Shown here piece by piece: positions 8,645-16,598 of a stretch of 16,916 bases of DNA (position 1 is its first letter; each line of letters begins with the position of its first letter). The stretch is from contig CANCCJ010000051.1 of assembly GCA_947374535.1 (NCBI GenBank), positions 1 through 16,916 on the forward strand, written 5' to 3'. The DNA is from Comamonadaceae bacterium. Its GTDB lineage: Bacteria; Pseudomonadota; Gammaproteobacteria; Burkholderiales; Burkholderiaceae. A program made the translations under genes and the position numbers. Under the pieces are notes generated by a model. That model searched no databases. It was not told where the DNA came from and saw nothing but the letters and a program-made list of their open reading frames with translations.

Positions 8645-9529
8645 TTAAGGCAAAACCGAAATCGTGCCGCGCATGCCCGCTTCGTAATGGCCGGGCTCGA
8701 AACACGCGATGTGCATGACGCTCGCATCGGTGAACGTCCAAGTCAGCTCCCCCGACTCACCCGCCCCCAAGCTCACAGCGTTGCTGGCATGGTGATGATG
8801 ACCTGCGCTTGGCTTTTTCATTTCCTCGGCATGGGCTTTCAACTCAGCTTCCGTACCGATGATGAACTCGTGACGCACCTTGCCGCTGTTCACCACGCGA
8901 ATACGGACTGTTTCGCCCGATGTCGCTTGCCAATTCGCAGGCGTGAAACGCATGGTGTCATTCATGGTAATGGTGACGGTACGCACAGCCGCATCGCTGG
9001 GAGCGGCCTCATGTGTATGGGCATCGTGGCTGTGCTCAGAGGTGCTACTCGCCCCGCCATGTGAATGGCCATGTTCTGAATCGGGCACACCTTGCAAAAC
9101 AGACCATGCAGCAGCAGAACCGGTCATCACAACGGCAAACGAGATCAAGCCATAGCTGACCAGCGCACGCGCGCGCAGTTGGCCATGCCAATCCATGAAG
9201 TACATGGCCAGCAAACTCAACACAAAACCCAGTGGCACAACCCACAGGCTGCGATCTGGCGAATCAGGAAAGTGCTGCAAGCCACCCGTGAAAAAACCCA
9301 AGCCGATGGACGACAACAAGCCAAAGCCCAACACATCGCCCCAGCGCACGTAGCGCGCTGGGTCATTGCGAATGTCTAGCCATGACCCCAACAAATAAAA
9401 CAACACGCCAAAGCCTGCCGTCCAGATCGAACGCAACTCACTGAAAAAACCATGGTTCACCGCCCCGGCGATAAAGCTGATGCCACCGTATTTCAACAAA
9501 GTGGCAATGTGAGTTTGTGCAAAGTTCAT
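8645..9529 (-). CDS. Membrane protein with C-terminal type-1 copper cupredoxin domain and His-rich linker
   Basis: A 294-residue protein. About five hydrophobic segments lie near residues 11-29, 35-51, 66-84, 95-112 and 122-146. A His-rich linker follows (151-173, with HGHSH, EHSHD and HTHE), then a cupredoxin domain from about 182 to the end. The type-1 copper ligands are all visible: His220 in KVRHEF, then Cys276, His281 and Met286 in [12 protein letters not shown] second His cluster, HHHH (244-247), lies in a loop between ligands. The cupredoxin should face the periplasm and could carry electrons or bind copper. The gene has a good AGGAA ribosome-binding site, a 73-nt gap before it, and ychJ 14 nt after it. 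I do not recognise a characterised protein with this architecture; function is unassigned. Confidence 0.85.
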   Translation of the reverse strand: MNFAQTHIATLLKYGGISFIAGAVNHGFFSELRSIWTAGFGVLFYLLGSWLDIRNDPARYVRWGDVLGFGLLSSIGLGFFTGGLQHFPDSPDRSLWVVPLGFVLSLLAMYFMDWHGQLRARALVSYGLISFAVVMTGSAAAWSVLQGVPDSEHGHSHGGASSTSEHSHDAHTHEAAPSDAAVRTVTITMNDTMRFTPANWQATSGETVRIRVVNSGKVRHEFIIGTEAELKAHAEEMKKPSAGHHHHASNAVSLGAGESGELTWTFTDASVMHIACFEPGHYEAGMRGTISVLP

Positions 9530-9602
9530 GGCAAATTCCTATTCACTGAAGTGCAGACGATCCAATCCTAGACAGGCCATGTGAACGGCGAGTGAAGACA
9601 GG

Positions 9603-10733
9603 TCAAGCCAAAGCGCGTTGAATGATGATTTTTTGTACGTCGCTGGTGCCTTCATAAATTTGGCACACGCGCACATCGCGGTAGATGCGCTCGACGGGGA
9701 AGTCGCTCACCACCCCATAGCCGCCCAAAGTTTGGATGGCCACGCTGCATACCTGCTCGGCGGTTTCGCTGGCAAAGAGTTTGGCCATGGCGGCTTCTTT
9801 CAAGCACGGCAAACCTGCATCGCGCAAGGCAGCTGCGTGATACATTAGCTGACGCGCAGCTTCGAGTTGCGTGGCGCAATCGGCCAAGCGGAAACCCACG
9901 GCTTGGTGGTTAAAGATGGCGGTGCCAAAGCTCACGCGTTCTTTGCTGTAGTGCAAGGCGGCTTCAAATGCGCTGCGGGCCATGCCAATGCTTTGCGCGG
10001 CAATGCCAATGCGTCCACCTTCCAAAGCAGAGAGGGCAATTTTGTAGCCCTCGCCTTCTTGGCCAATCAAGTTCTCGGCGGGGATGCGGCAGTTGTCAAA
10101 GTTGATTTGTGCGGTGTCGCTGCTGTGCTGACCCAGCTTTTCTTCTAGGCGTGCCACGTTGTAACCAGGGGCGCTGGTCGGCACGATGAAGGCGCTCATG
10201 CCTTTTTTGCCCGCGCCTTTGTCAGTGACGGCGATGACGATGGCGACGTGGCCGTTTTTGCCGCTGGTGATGAATTGCTTGACGCCGTTGATGACGTATT
10301 CATCGCCTTCTTTAGTCGCTGTCGTACGCAGCGCGGAGGCATCAGAACCCACATGTGGCTCAGTCAAACAGAACGCGCCGAGCATATTGCCTTGCGCGAG
10401 TTCAGTGAGCCATTGCTTCTTTTGCGCGTCGTTGCCGTAACGCATGAGGATGGCGTTGACAGGGCAGTTGGTCACACTGATGGCGGTGCTGGTGCCGCCA
10501 TCGCCAGCGGCGATTTCTTCTAAAACAATGGCCAGCGTGGAATAGTCCAAGCCTGCACCGCCCAAATCTTCGGGCACACAAATGCCATAGGCGCCGAGTG
10601 CGGCCAAGCCTTTGTGCACCTCATGCGGGAAGGTGTGGTCTTTGTCCCACTTGGCGGCGTTGGGCCACAGTTCTTGTTGGGCAAAGTCGCGCACAGCATC
10701 GCGAATCATGGTTTGGTCTGGGGTGAGCAGCAT
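9603..10733 (-). CDS. Acyl-CoA dehydrogenase, short-chain/short-branched-chain type
   Basis: A 376-residue FAD-dependent acyl-CoA dehydrogenase, typical SCAD length. It oxidises an acyl-CoA to trans-2-enoyl-CoA and passes electrons to ETF. Seen: LTEPHVGSD (FAD/substrate loop), GGYGVVSDFPVERIYRD, and the C-terminal QIYEGTSDVQ with catalytic base Glu361 in the classical butyryl-CoA dehydrogenase position. This differs from LiuA in the same window, whose base lies elsewhere in the fold. The start is ATG 10733 with a weak GGA-containing ribosome-binding site. It lies 36 nt after the SDR gene, on the same strand as the SDR and thiolase. Butyryl-CoA or 2-methylbutyryl-/isobutyryl-CoA are possible substrates; sequence alone does not separate them. 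Confidence 0.93.
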   Translation of the reverse strand: MLLTPDQTMIRDAVRDFAQQELWPNAAKWDKDHTFPHEVHKGLAALGAYGICVPEDLGGAGLDYSTLAIVLEEIAAGDGGTSTAISVTNCPVNAILMRYGNDAQKKQWLTELAQGNMLGAFCLTEPHVGSDASALRTTATKEGDEYVINGVKQFITSGKNGHVAIVIAVTDKGAGKKGMSAFIVPTSAPGYNVARLEEKLGQHSSDTAQINFDNCRIPAENLIGQEGEGYKIALSALEGGRIGIAAQSIGMARSAFEAALHYSKERVSFGTAIFNHQAVGFRLADCATQLEAARQLMYHAAALRDAGLPCLKEAAMAKLFASETAEQVCSVAIQTLGGYGVVSDFPVERIYRDVRVCQIYEGTSDVQKIIIQRALA

Positions 10734-10769
10734 GGCTTTATCCGTTATGAAATGAATGTATGAAAAGCA

Positions 10770-11435
10770 TCACCAAGCAATGGTGCTGCCGTCGTAAGAC
10801 AAAAACTGCCCCGCGTGTTCGGGCGTGATGTGCGCAAGCGTTTGGCGCATGCGCGTGACGGCTTGCTCTGGCGTGAGCGTGGCATTGGCACCACCCATCT
10901 CGGTTTGTACCCAGCCTGGGTGCATGGCCACCATGCGTACGCGGGGGTACTCGGGCTGCGAGGTGCGCACCACCATGTTGAGCGCGGCTTTGCTGATGCG
11001 GTACAGCGCAGCATCGCTGCTGCGTGTGCCTTGCAAACTGCCCATCACGCTGCTGATGCAAGCGAACACACCATCGGCCGCTTCGACCATGGGTGCAACT
11101 TGCGGGATGACCATCATCGCGCCCATCACGTTGGTGTGCATGACGCGGTCAAACGCGTCTTGCGTGGGCGGGGTGTTGGCGGCGTTGTGATCGATGACAC
11201 CCGCCACATACATAGCGAGGTCGAGCTTTTCGCCATCGAGCATCCACTCCAACGAGCTGACGCTGATCGGGCTGGCCACATCCACACGCAAGCATTGCGC
11301 GCCTAGGGCTTGCACACGCTCGCGCCCCGCATCGTCACGCGCGGTGGCAATGACGCGCCAGCCGTCCGCCACGTATTGGCGGACCAGCTCAAGCCCAATG
11401 CCGCGTGACGCGCCGATGATGAGTGCGGTTGGCAT
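10770..11435 (-). CDS. SDR-family NAD(P)-dependent oxidoreductase (C-factor-like)
   Basis: A 221-residue short-chain dehydrogenase, a little shorter than the classical 250 and closer to the C-factor/CsgA-like group. The Rossmann nucleotide motif is GASRGIG (8-14). TNV with Asn102, Ser128/129 in CISSV, and the catalytic pair Tyr145/Lys149 in YRISK complete the active site, followed by PGWVQT (173-178). The R-D pair at residues 33-34 after the second beta strand could favour NADP(H), but this is inference. ATG 11435 lies 9 nt after the thiolase stop, so it is almost certainly co-transcribed with the thiolase. Substrate unknown: a hydroxyacyl-CoA is suggested by the thiolase and acyl-CoA dehydrogenase neighbours, but the sequence is not the usual HSD10-type enzyme. 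Confidence 0.9.
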   Translation of the reverse strand: MPTALIIGASRGIGLELVRQYVADGWRVIATARDDAGRERVQALGAQCLRVDVASPISVSSLEWMLDGEKLDLAMYVAGVIDHNAANTPPTQDAFDRVMHTNVMGAMMVIPQVAPMVEAADGVFACISSVMGSLQGTRSSDAALYRISKAALNMVVRTSQPEYPRVRMVAMHPGWVQTEMGGANATLTPEQAVTRMRQTLAHITPEHAGQFLSYDGSTIAW

Positions 11436-11444
11436 GTCGAAAAC

Positions 11445-12626
11445 TCAAATGAGTTCGAGGGCGACTGCTGTTCCTTCGCCGCCACCGATACACAACGTAG
11501 CCAAACCTTTTTTGAGGCCGCGTGCTTTGAGTGCATGGATGAGCGTGACCATGATGCGTGCGCCCGATGCGCCGATGGGGTGACCCAACGCACATGCCCC
11601 GCCATTGACGTTGACTTTGTCGTGCGACACATTGAGTTCTTTCATCAAGGCCATGGGCACAACGGCGAAAGCCTCGTTGACTTCCCACAGGTCCACGTCT
11701 TCCACTTTCCAACCGGCCTTGGCCAAGGCTTTTTGCGTGGCGCCTACGGGCGCGGTGGCAAACCACTCCGGCTCTTGTGCGTGTGTGGCGTGGCTGACGA
11801 TGCGTGCCAAGGGCTTGCAGCCCAACTGCTTGGCCGTGCTCTCGCGCATCAACACCATGGCTGCGCCGCCGTCGTTGATAGACGAGCTAGAGGCTGCCGT
11901 GATGGTGCCGTCTTTTTTGAATGCGGGCTTGAGTGAAGTGATTTTGTCGAGCTTGATTTTTCCTGGACCTTCGTCGATCGACACCACGGTGTCGCCCGAA
12001 CGGGTCTTGACGGTGACGGGCGTGATTTCTGCGGCGAAGGCACCGCTCTCGGTGGCTGCCTTGGCACGTTGTACGCTGGCCGTGGCAAAGGCGTCTTGCT
12101 CGGCGCGTGTGAAGTTGTATTTGGCTGCGCAGTCTTCACCAAAGGTGCCCATGCTGCGGCCTGGCTCGTAGGCGTCTTCCAATCCGTCGAGCATCATGTG
12201 GTCAAAGATGCGGTCGTGGCCAATGCGATAGCCGCCACGGCCCTTGAGCATGAGGTAGGGCGCGTTGGTCATGCTCTCCATGCCACCAGCCACCAACACA
12301 TCGTGTGTACCCGCAATCAACATGTCGTGCGCGAACATCGCTGCACGCATGCCCGAGCCGCACATTTTGGACAAAGTGACAGCGCCAGCGCTCTTGGGCA
12401 AGCCACCCTTGAACGCCGCTTGGCGTGCAGGCGCTTGACCTTGGCCCGCCATCAAACAATTGCCAAACAAAACCTCGGTCACCAACTCGGGATTGATACC
12501 CGCACGCTCAACAGCGACCTTGATGGCGGCACCACCGAGGTCGTGCGCAGCGAGACTTGAGAAGTCGCCTTGAAAGCTGCCCATGGGTGTGCGAGCAGCG
12601 CTGACGATGACGATGGGGTCGGACAT
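11445..12626 (-). CDS. Acetyl-CoA C-acetyltransferase (thiolase)
   Basis: A 393-residue thiolase II type enzyme. The catalytic residues fall where expected for the biosynthetic acetoacetyl-CoA thiolase class: Cys89 in LSKMCGSGMRA, His349 in GGACALGHPIGASG and Cys379 in CIGGGEGTAVALE. NEAFAVV is also present. It interconverts acetoacetyl-CoA plus CoA and two acetyl-CoA, so it can drain acetoacetyl-CoA formed from leucine-derived acetoacetate or serve polyhydroxybutyrate synthesis (AtoB/PhaA-like). ATG 12626 is chosen because GGAGA lies 6 nt upstream; a TTG four codons earlier overlaps that ribosome-binding site. Immediately upstream sits a strong terminator-like hairpin that ends the carbonic anhydrase unit. 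The SDR gene follows after 9 nt. Confidence 0.95.
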   Translation of the reverse strand: MSDPIVIVSAARTPMGSFQGDFSSLAAHDLGGAAIKVAVERAGINPELVTEVLFGNCLMAGQGQAPARQAAFKGGLPKSAGAVTLSKMCGSGMRAAMFAHDMLIAGTHDVLVAGGMESMTNAPYLMLKGRGGYRIGHDRIFDHMMLDGLEDAYEPGRSMGTFGEDCAAKYNFTRAEQDAFATASVQRAKAATESGAFAAEITPVTVKTRSGDTVVSIDEGPGKIKLDKITSLKPAFKKDGTITAASSSSINDGGAAMVLMRESTAKQLGCKPLARIVSHATHAQEPEWFATAPVGATQKALAKAGWKVEDVDLWEVNEAFAVVPMALMKELNVSHDKVNVNGGACALGHPIGASGARIMVTLIHALKARGLKKGLATLCIGGGEGTAVALELI

Positions 12627-12641
12627 GAATTTCTCCAAATG

Positions 12642-12683
12642 ACAAAAAGAAAAATGCCGCGCCGACCCAGAGGGTCATGCGGC
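12642..12683 (-). terminator. Rho-independent terminator after the carbonic anhydrase gene
   Basis: On the minus strand GCCGC (12683-12679) pairs with GCGGC (12660-12656), and inside it GACCC (12676-12672 side, loop TCT) pairs with GGGTC (12668-12664). A small AT/GGC internal loop separates the two 5-bp helices. The hairpin is followed by ATTTTTCTTTTTG. The outer stem includes the last codons and stop of the carbonic anhydrase gene. The T-rich tail runs up to the thiolase ribosome-binding site. Confidence 0.7.
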
Positions 12684-13343
12684 GGGAAGCATGCCACCAC
12701 GAGGGTAGCGTTTGAAGGCGCTGCGGAAGACATCCACCACTTCGCCTGCGTGACTCATACTGACACCAAGGTCTTTGACCAAGCCATCATCTAAACCGTA
12801 AATCCAGCCGTGCACCGTGACCTTTTGGCCACGGCCCCATGCGTCTTGCATGACGTTGGACAACGCAACGTTACCTACTTGCTCAATCACGTTCATCTCA
12901 CACATGACCGACTCAAGCTCGGCTTGAGGCAAATGGTTGAGGCGTTGGCGATGGCGCAAGCGCACATCTTGCACATGGCGCAACCAGTTGTCGGCTAATC
13001 CCACGCGTGTACCGCGTGTGGCTGCCAACACACCGCCGCAACCGTAATGGCCCACCACCATGATGTGCTCGACCTTGAGTGCATCGACCGCGTATTGAAT
13101 GACGGACAAAGCGTTCAAATCGGAATGCACGACCACGTTGGCCACGTTGCGATGCACAAACACTTCACCTGGGTCGAGGCCCGTGATTTGGTTAGCCGGC
13201 ACGCGGCTGTCGGAGCAGCCAATCCACAAATACTTTGGGTTTTGCTGATTGGCCAGACGTGAGAAGTACGCAGGATTCTCTTGAATCATGCGCTCGGCCC
13301 AAGCCCGGTTGTTATCGAAGAGGTGTTTCAAAGATGTAGGCAT
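12675..13343 (-). CDS. can: Beta-class carbonic anhydrase
   Basis: A 222-residue beta-carbonic anhydrase, matching E. coli Can in length and residue spacing. It interconverts CO2 and bicarbonate in the cytoplasm. Zinc ligands are Cys43, His99 and Cys102, with the Asp45/Arg47 dyad in CSDSR and the second motif GHYGCGG. HRNVAN and GWIYGL are also present. Bicarbonate is a substrate of the biotin carboxylase step in LiuBD, but carbonic anhydrase is a general housekeeping enzyme, so a dedicated link is only a suggestion. ATG 13343 lies 3 nt after the LtaS-like stop, and its GGGAGA ribosome-binding site lies in the last codons of that gene, implying translational coupling. A terminator-like hairpin overlaps the 3' end. 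Confidence 0.96.
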   Translation of the reverse strand: MPTSLKHLFDNNRAWAERMIQENPAYFSRLANQQNPKYLWIGCSDSRVPANQITGLDPGEVFVHRNVANVVVHSDLNALSVIQYAVDALKVEHIMVVGHYGCGGVLAATRGTRVGLADNWLRHVQDVRLRHRQRLNHLPQAELESVMCEMNVIEQVGNVALSNVMQDAWGRGQKVTVHGWIYGLDDGLVKDLGVSMSHAGEVVDVFRSAFKRYPRGGMLPAA

Positions 13344-13346
13344 GGC

Positions 13347-15341
13347 TTATTTTCTCCCAGTAGCGTGCTGGATGTGACGACGCACATTCCAGTCCAGCAA
13401 TGCTACGCGGGCGCGCGCTTTGGCGTCTTGCGCGGCGTTCCATTCACACACACTTCCTTTGGGTTGGCAAGCCAAGGTGTTGGGGCTGCCCATGCTCCAG
13501 ATGGCGTGGTTGGAGCGGGCTTGGCCAATGAAGGTGATGGCCATGGCCTCTTCACCGCTACGCGCTGTCGGACACTCGGCCAAATCACGGCCTGTCATGA
13601 GGTAGCCCGTATGAATGCCCAACATAGGAAACAAGGTGGGAAACATGTCTAAGTGGCTGCCCACTTGGTGCAAGGCGCTGGGGCATGACAGCTTGCCCGC
13701 ACCCCACACGATGAACGGCACTTGCTGACGCAGCACTTGGCTTTCAGGCGTGGCGTACTGGCCAAAGGTGCGCACATTGTGGTCACCCGTGGCAGCCACC
13801 ACCGTGCGTGCGGCTGCAGGGCTGGCCTCGATGGCGGACACAAACTTGGCCAGCTCATCGTTGGCATAGCGGTAGGTTTGCAAGTTTGGAATGAGGTGCT
13901 CAGAGCCTTTGTCGCCAGGCCACTTGTGGATGTCAAACACAAAGGGCTGGTAGTCCGAGGGCAACTCATACGGCGGATGGTTGGTGGTGGACATGGCGTA
14001 GATAAACAAGGGGCGATCTTTGGGCTGCTGCGCCAAACGCTCTTGGATGTAGCGGAACATGTAGGAATCCCACACGCCCCAGATGCCCCCTTCTGCGCCC
14101 GCGTATTTGGCGCGCAGGGTGGCCGCATCAATCACTTCGTCAAAGCTTTGAATGAGCAAGACACGGTTGAGCTCGCGCCAACCCGACTGGCCCGAGGTCA
14201 CAAACAAGGTGTCATAGCCCGCCTTTTTCATGGCGAACGGCACGCCCCAATCGAGCTGGATGTGGCGGTATTTGCCGTTGGTGATGGGCGTGACGGGCGT
14301 GTTGTACAGAATCGCTTCAAGCGCTGGGTGCGTGCCGTGGTGCGTGGCATCGAAGTTGTCAAACAGCCATGCGTTGTGCAGCTTGTCTTTCAATCCTGCC
14401 AACACATCCATGTCTTTGGATTGGTATTTGAAGGGCTCGGCGCTCCACGACTCCATTTGGAAGAACACCAAATTTTTGCCATTGGGTTGGTTACGCCCCG
14501 AGGCCATCAACGCGGCCTGCACGCCTTCGGGTGTGGTGGCGGTGATGCCATAGGCACGCGCTGCGCTTTGGTAGGTGTCAAAGCCAAAACCCTTTAGCCC
14601 TGTGTCTTCTTCACCAATGTCGGTTGAGGTGCGGTAGGCGTCCCAGGCGTTATAGAGGGCGGTCACGCCATTAGGAATGATGTTGTTCAAAAACGATTTA
14701 CTGGTCGCCGTGATGTTGTCGAGCTGCAAGGCCATGCCTTTGAGCGTGCCTTTACCCACCATCAACACCACCACCAACAACACCGGAATCAACAGCAAAT
14801 GCCATGCACGCACCCAATGCTGTTGCAACCACTGCAAGGCATACCGCCCCACACGCAAGGCGGCAACATTTGCCGACCACACAGCCAGCGCCAGCACCAC
14901 CGCAATTTGCAGCATGGGGAAGTCTTGCCAAATGGTGTGCAGCACGGCCACGGTGTCGTCATCGGCCAAGCCAAAGATGACGCTGTCGATGGGCAGCTTG
15001 TAAAAGCCGTAGTAGTAAAAGTTGATGACAGCCAACAAGGCAAACAGGCTGGCCCAAACTTTGACGACCACCGCGCTCATGCGCCAGCGCCAACCCAACC
15101 AAGGAAACAGCAGCAGCGCGGCAATGGCGCCCATCTTCAAATCGAACCGAAAGCCCATGAGCAAGGCCACGGGCAACTCGGCCCACAGCTCGCTACCGGG
15201 CGAGGGCCAGTAGTAAGCCAGCATCAGCAAACGCGCTGCGCTGAACCACAGGGCCAACACCAGTCCCACACACAAACCCACAGCCATGCCATGCAGCATG
15301 GCACGCGGAGGGAGCATTAACAGGGCAAGGAGTTTTTTCAT
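13347..15341 (-). CDS. LTA synthase/OpgB-like membrane phosphoglycerol transferase (sulfatase fold)
   Basis: A 664-residue inner-membrane enzyme with about five hydrophobic segments in the first 200 residues (near 15-45, 56-83, 89-111, 143-161, 181-196), then a periplasmic sulfatase/alkaline-phosphatase-fold domain. Likely metal and catalytic residues by analogy with LtaS: Glu297 in FFQMESWS, Thr337 in HHGTHPALEAIL as nucleophile, Trp388 in SGQSGWRE, and Asp520/His521 in ATGDHNV. STTNHPPYELP (451-461) is also typical. In Gram-negatives such enzymes add phosphoglycerol to osmoregulated periplasmic glucans or phosphoethanolamine to other acceptors; the acceptor here is unknown. ATG 15341 has only a weak ribosome-binding site. 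It lies downstream of a terminator-like hairpin after liuA and abuts the carbonic anhydrase gene. No link to leucine catabolism is apparent. Confidence 0.9.
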   Translation of the reverse strand: MKKLLALLMLPPRAMLHGMAVGLCVGLVLALWFSAARLLMLAYYWPSPGSELWAELPVALLMGFRFDLKMGAIAALLLFPWLGWRWRMSAVVVKVWASLFALLAVINFYYYGFYKLPIDSVIFGLADDDTVAVLHTIWQDFPMLQIAVVLALAVWSANVAALRVGRYALQWLQQHWVRAWHLLLIPVLLVVVLMVGKGTLKGMALQLDNITATSKSFLNNIIPNGVTALYNAWDAYRTSTDIGEEDTGLKGFGFDTYQSAARAYGITATTPEGVQAALMASGRNQPNGKNLVFFQMESWSAEPFKYQSKDMDVLAGLKDKLHNAWLFDNFDATHHGTHPALEAILYNTPVTPITNGKYRHIQLDWGVPFAMKKAGYDTLFVTSGQSGWRELNRVLLIQSFDEVIDAATLRAKYAGAEGGIWGVWDSYMFRYIQERLAQQPKDRPLFIYAMSTTNHPPYELPSDYQPFVFDIHKWPGDKGSEHLIPNLQTYRYANDELAKFVSAIEASPAAARTVVAATGDHNVRTFGQYATPESQVLRQQVPFIVWGAGKLSCPSALHQVGSHLDMFPTLFPMLGIHTGYLMTGRDLAECPTARSGEEAMAITFIGQARSNHAIWSMGSPNTLACQPKGSVCEWNAAQDAKARARVALLDWNVRRHIQHATGRK

Positions 15342-15354
15342 TCAATCACGAGTC

Positions 15355-15383
15355 AAAAATAGGTGCGTCCAAGGTCTGGACGC
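15355..15383 (-). terminator. Rho-independent terminator-like hairpin after liuA
   Basis: On the minus strand, five bases past the liuA stop, GCGTCCA (15383-15377) pairs perfectly with TGGACGC (15371-15365) around a 5-nt loop, GACCT. ACCTATTTTTG follows. The 7-bp GC-rich stem and T run fit an intrinsic terminator, though the T tract begins five bases after the stem, which weakens it. It lies in the 47-nt gap before the LtaS-like gene. Confidence 0.6.
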
Positions 15384-15388
15384 TAGCC

Positions 15389-16570
15389 TTACATTGTCTC
15401 GGCAAACAGCTCGCGTCCAATCAACATGCGGCGAATTTCGCTGGTGCCTGCACCAATTTCGTACAACTTGGCGTCGCGCCACAAACGGCCCAAGGGGTAT
15501 TCGTTGATGTAGCCGTTTCCGCCAAAAATTTGCACGCCTTCACCGGCCATCCAAGTGGCCTTTTCTGCGGTCCACAAGATGACTGAAGCGCAATCCTTAC
15601 GCACTTGGCGGACATGGTCGGTACCGAGCAAGTCGAGGTTCTTGGCCACGGTGTAGGCAAAGCTGCGACCGGCTTGCAGCACGGTGTACATGTCGGCCAC
15701 TTTGCCTTGGATGAGCTGGAACTCGCCAATGCTTTGGCCAAATTGCTTGCGGTCGTGGATGTAGGGAATGACGTTATCCATCACCGATTGCATGATGCCC
15801 AAGGGGCCGCCGGTGAGCACCGCACGCTCGTAGTCCAAGCCGCTCATCAACACTTTGGCGCCCATATTCAAACCACCCAAAATGTTGGCTTCTGGCACCT
15901 CGACGTTTTGAAACACCAGCTCGCCGGTGTGGCTGCCACGCATGCCCAGTTTGTCGAGTTTTTGCGCCACGCTGAAGCCTTTCATGCCCTTCTCGATCAA
16001 GAAGGCGGTCACGCCGCGCGCACCCAGCTCGGGCTCAGTCTTGGCGTAGACCACCAAGGTGTCGGCGTCAGGGCCGTTGGTGATCCACATCTTGCTGCCG
16101 TTGAGGAGGTAGTAGCCGCCCTTGTCCTCCGCCTTGAGCTTCATGCTGATGACGTCCGAGCCCGCCCCGGGTTCGGACATGGCCAAGGCCCCCACATGCT
16201 CGCCGCTGATGAGCTTGGGCAAATACTTTTGACGTTGTGCCTCAGTGCCGTTGCGTTTGATTTGGTTCACACACAAGTTGCTGTGCGCGCCGTAGCTCAG
16301 ACCCACACTGGCCGAAGCACGCGAAATTTCTTCCATCGCAATCATGTGTGCCAGATAGCCCATGTTGGCGCCGCCATATTCTTCGCTCACCGTGATGCCC
16401 AAGACGCCGAGGTCTCCCATCTTGCGCCACAGGTCCATCGGGAATTGGTCGTCATGGTCGATCTGTGCGGCGCGAGGGGCGATTTCGGTTTGCGCGAAGT
16501 CGCGCACAGCGTCGCGCAGGGCGTCGATGTCTTCACCGAGTTGAAAGTTCAGGCCTGGTAGGTTGTTCAT
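15389..16570 (-). CDS. liuA: Isovaleryl-CoA dehydrogenase
   Basis: A 393-residue acyl-CoA dehydrogenase with the isovaleryl-CoA dehydrogenase hallmark. The usual C-terminal catalytic Glu is replaced by Gly373 in [12 protein letters not shown], and the base is instead Glu248 in [15 protein letters not shown], as in human [13 protein letters not shown] (131-140) and MWITNG (161-166) bind FAD and substrate. It oxidises isovaleryl-CoA to 3-methylcrotonyl-CoA, the step before LiuBD, and passes electrons to ETF. ATG 16570 has a GGAGA ribosome-binding site about 8 nt upstream. It lies 28 nt after the PaaI-like thioesterase gene and is followed by a terminator-like hairpin. It is separated from liuBCDE by about 9 kb of same-strand genes and the regulator, whereas in the classical liu operons these genes adjoin. 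Confidence 0.97.
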   Translation of the reverse strand: MNNLPGLNFQLGEDIDALRDAVRDFAQTEIAPRAAQIDHDDQFPMDLWRKMGDLGVLGITVSEEYGGANMGYLAHMIAMEEISRASASVGLSYGAHSNLCVNQIKRNGTEAQRQKYLPKLISGEHVGALAMSEPGAGSDVISMKLKAEDKGGYYLLNGSKMWITNGPDADTLVVYAKTEPELGARGVTAFLIEKGMKGFSVAQKLDKLGMRGSHTGELVFQNVEVPEANILGGLNMGAKVLMSGLDYERAVLTGGPLGIMQSVMDNVIPYIHDRKQFGQSIGEFQLIQGKVADMYTVLQAGRSFAYTVAKNLDLLGTDHVRQVRKDCASVILWTAEKATWMAGEGVQIFGGNGYINEYPLGRLWRDAKLYEIGAGTSEIRRMLIGRELFAETM

Positions 16571-16598
16571 GATGTGTCTCCGCTAGGGTAAATAGGGC

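Noticed and set aside
8631..8741. 37-codon N-terminal extension of the ychJ-like frame
   Set aside because: It overlaps the end of the cupredoxin-fusion gene and does not look like the family, whose proteins begin right at the cysteine motif.
9530..9602. 73-nt gap before the cupredoxin-fusion gene examined for terminator or promoter
   Set aside because: No stable hairpin with a T tract and no convincing -35/-10 pair; only the AGGAA ribosome-binding site is clear.
10734..10769. Repeated TTCAT-like motifs on the minus strand between the SDR and acyl-CoA dehydrogenase genes
   Set aside because: Short AT-rich repeats with irregular spacing; no promoter or operator could be supported.
15605..16561. 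Plus-strand open frame of 318 codons opposite liuA
   Set aside because: Antisense shadow of liuA; no family resemblance and no ribosome-binding site support.
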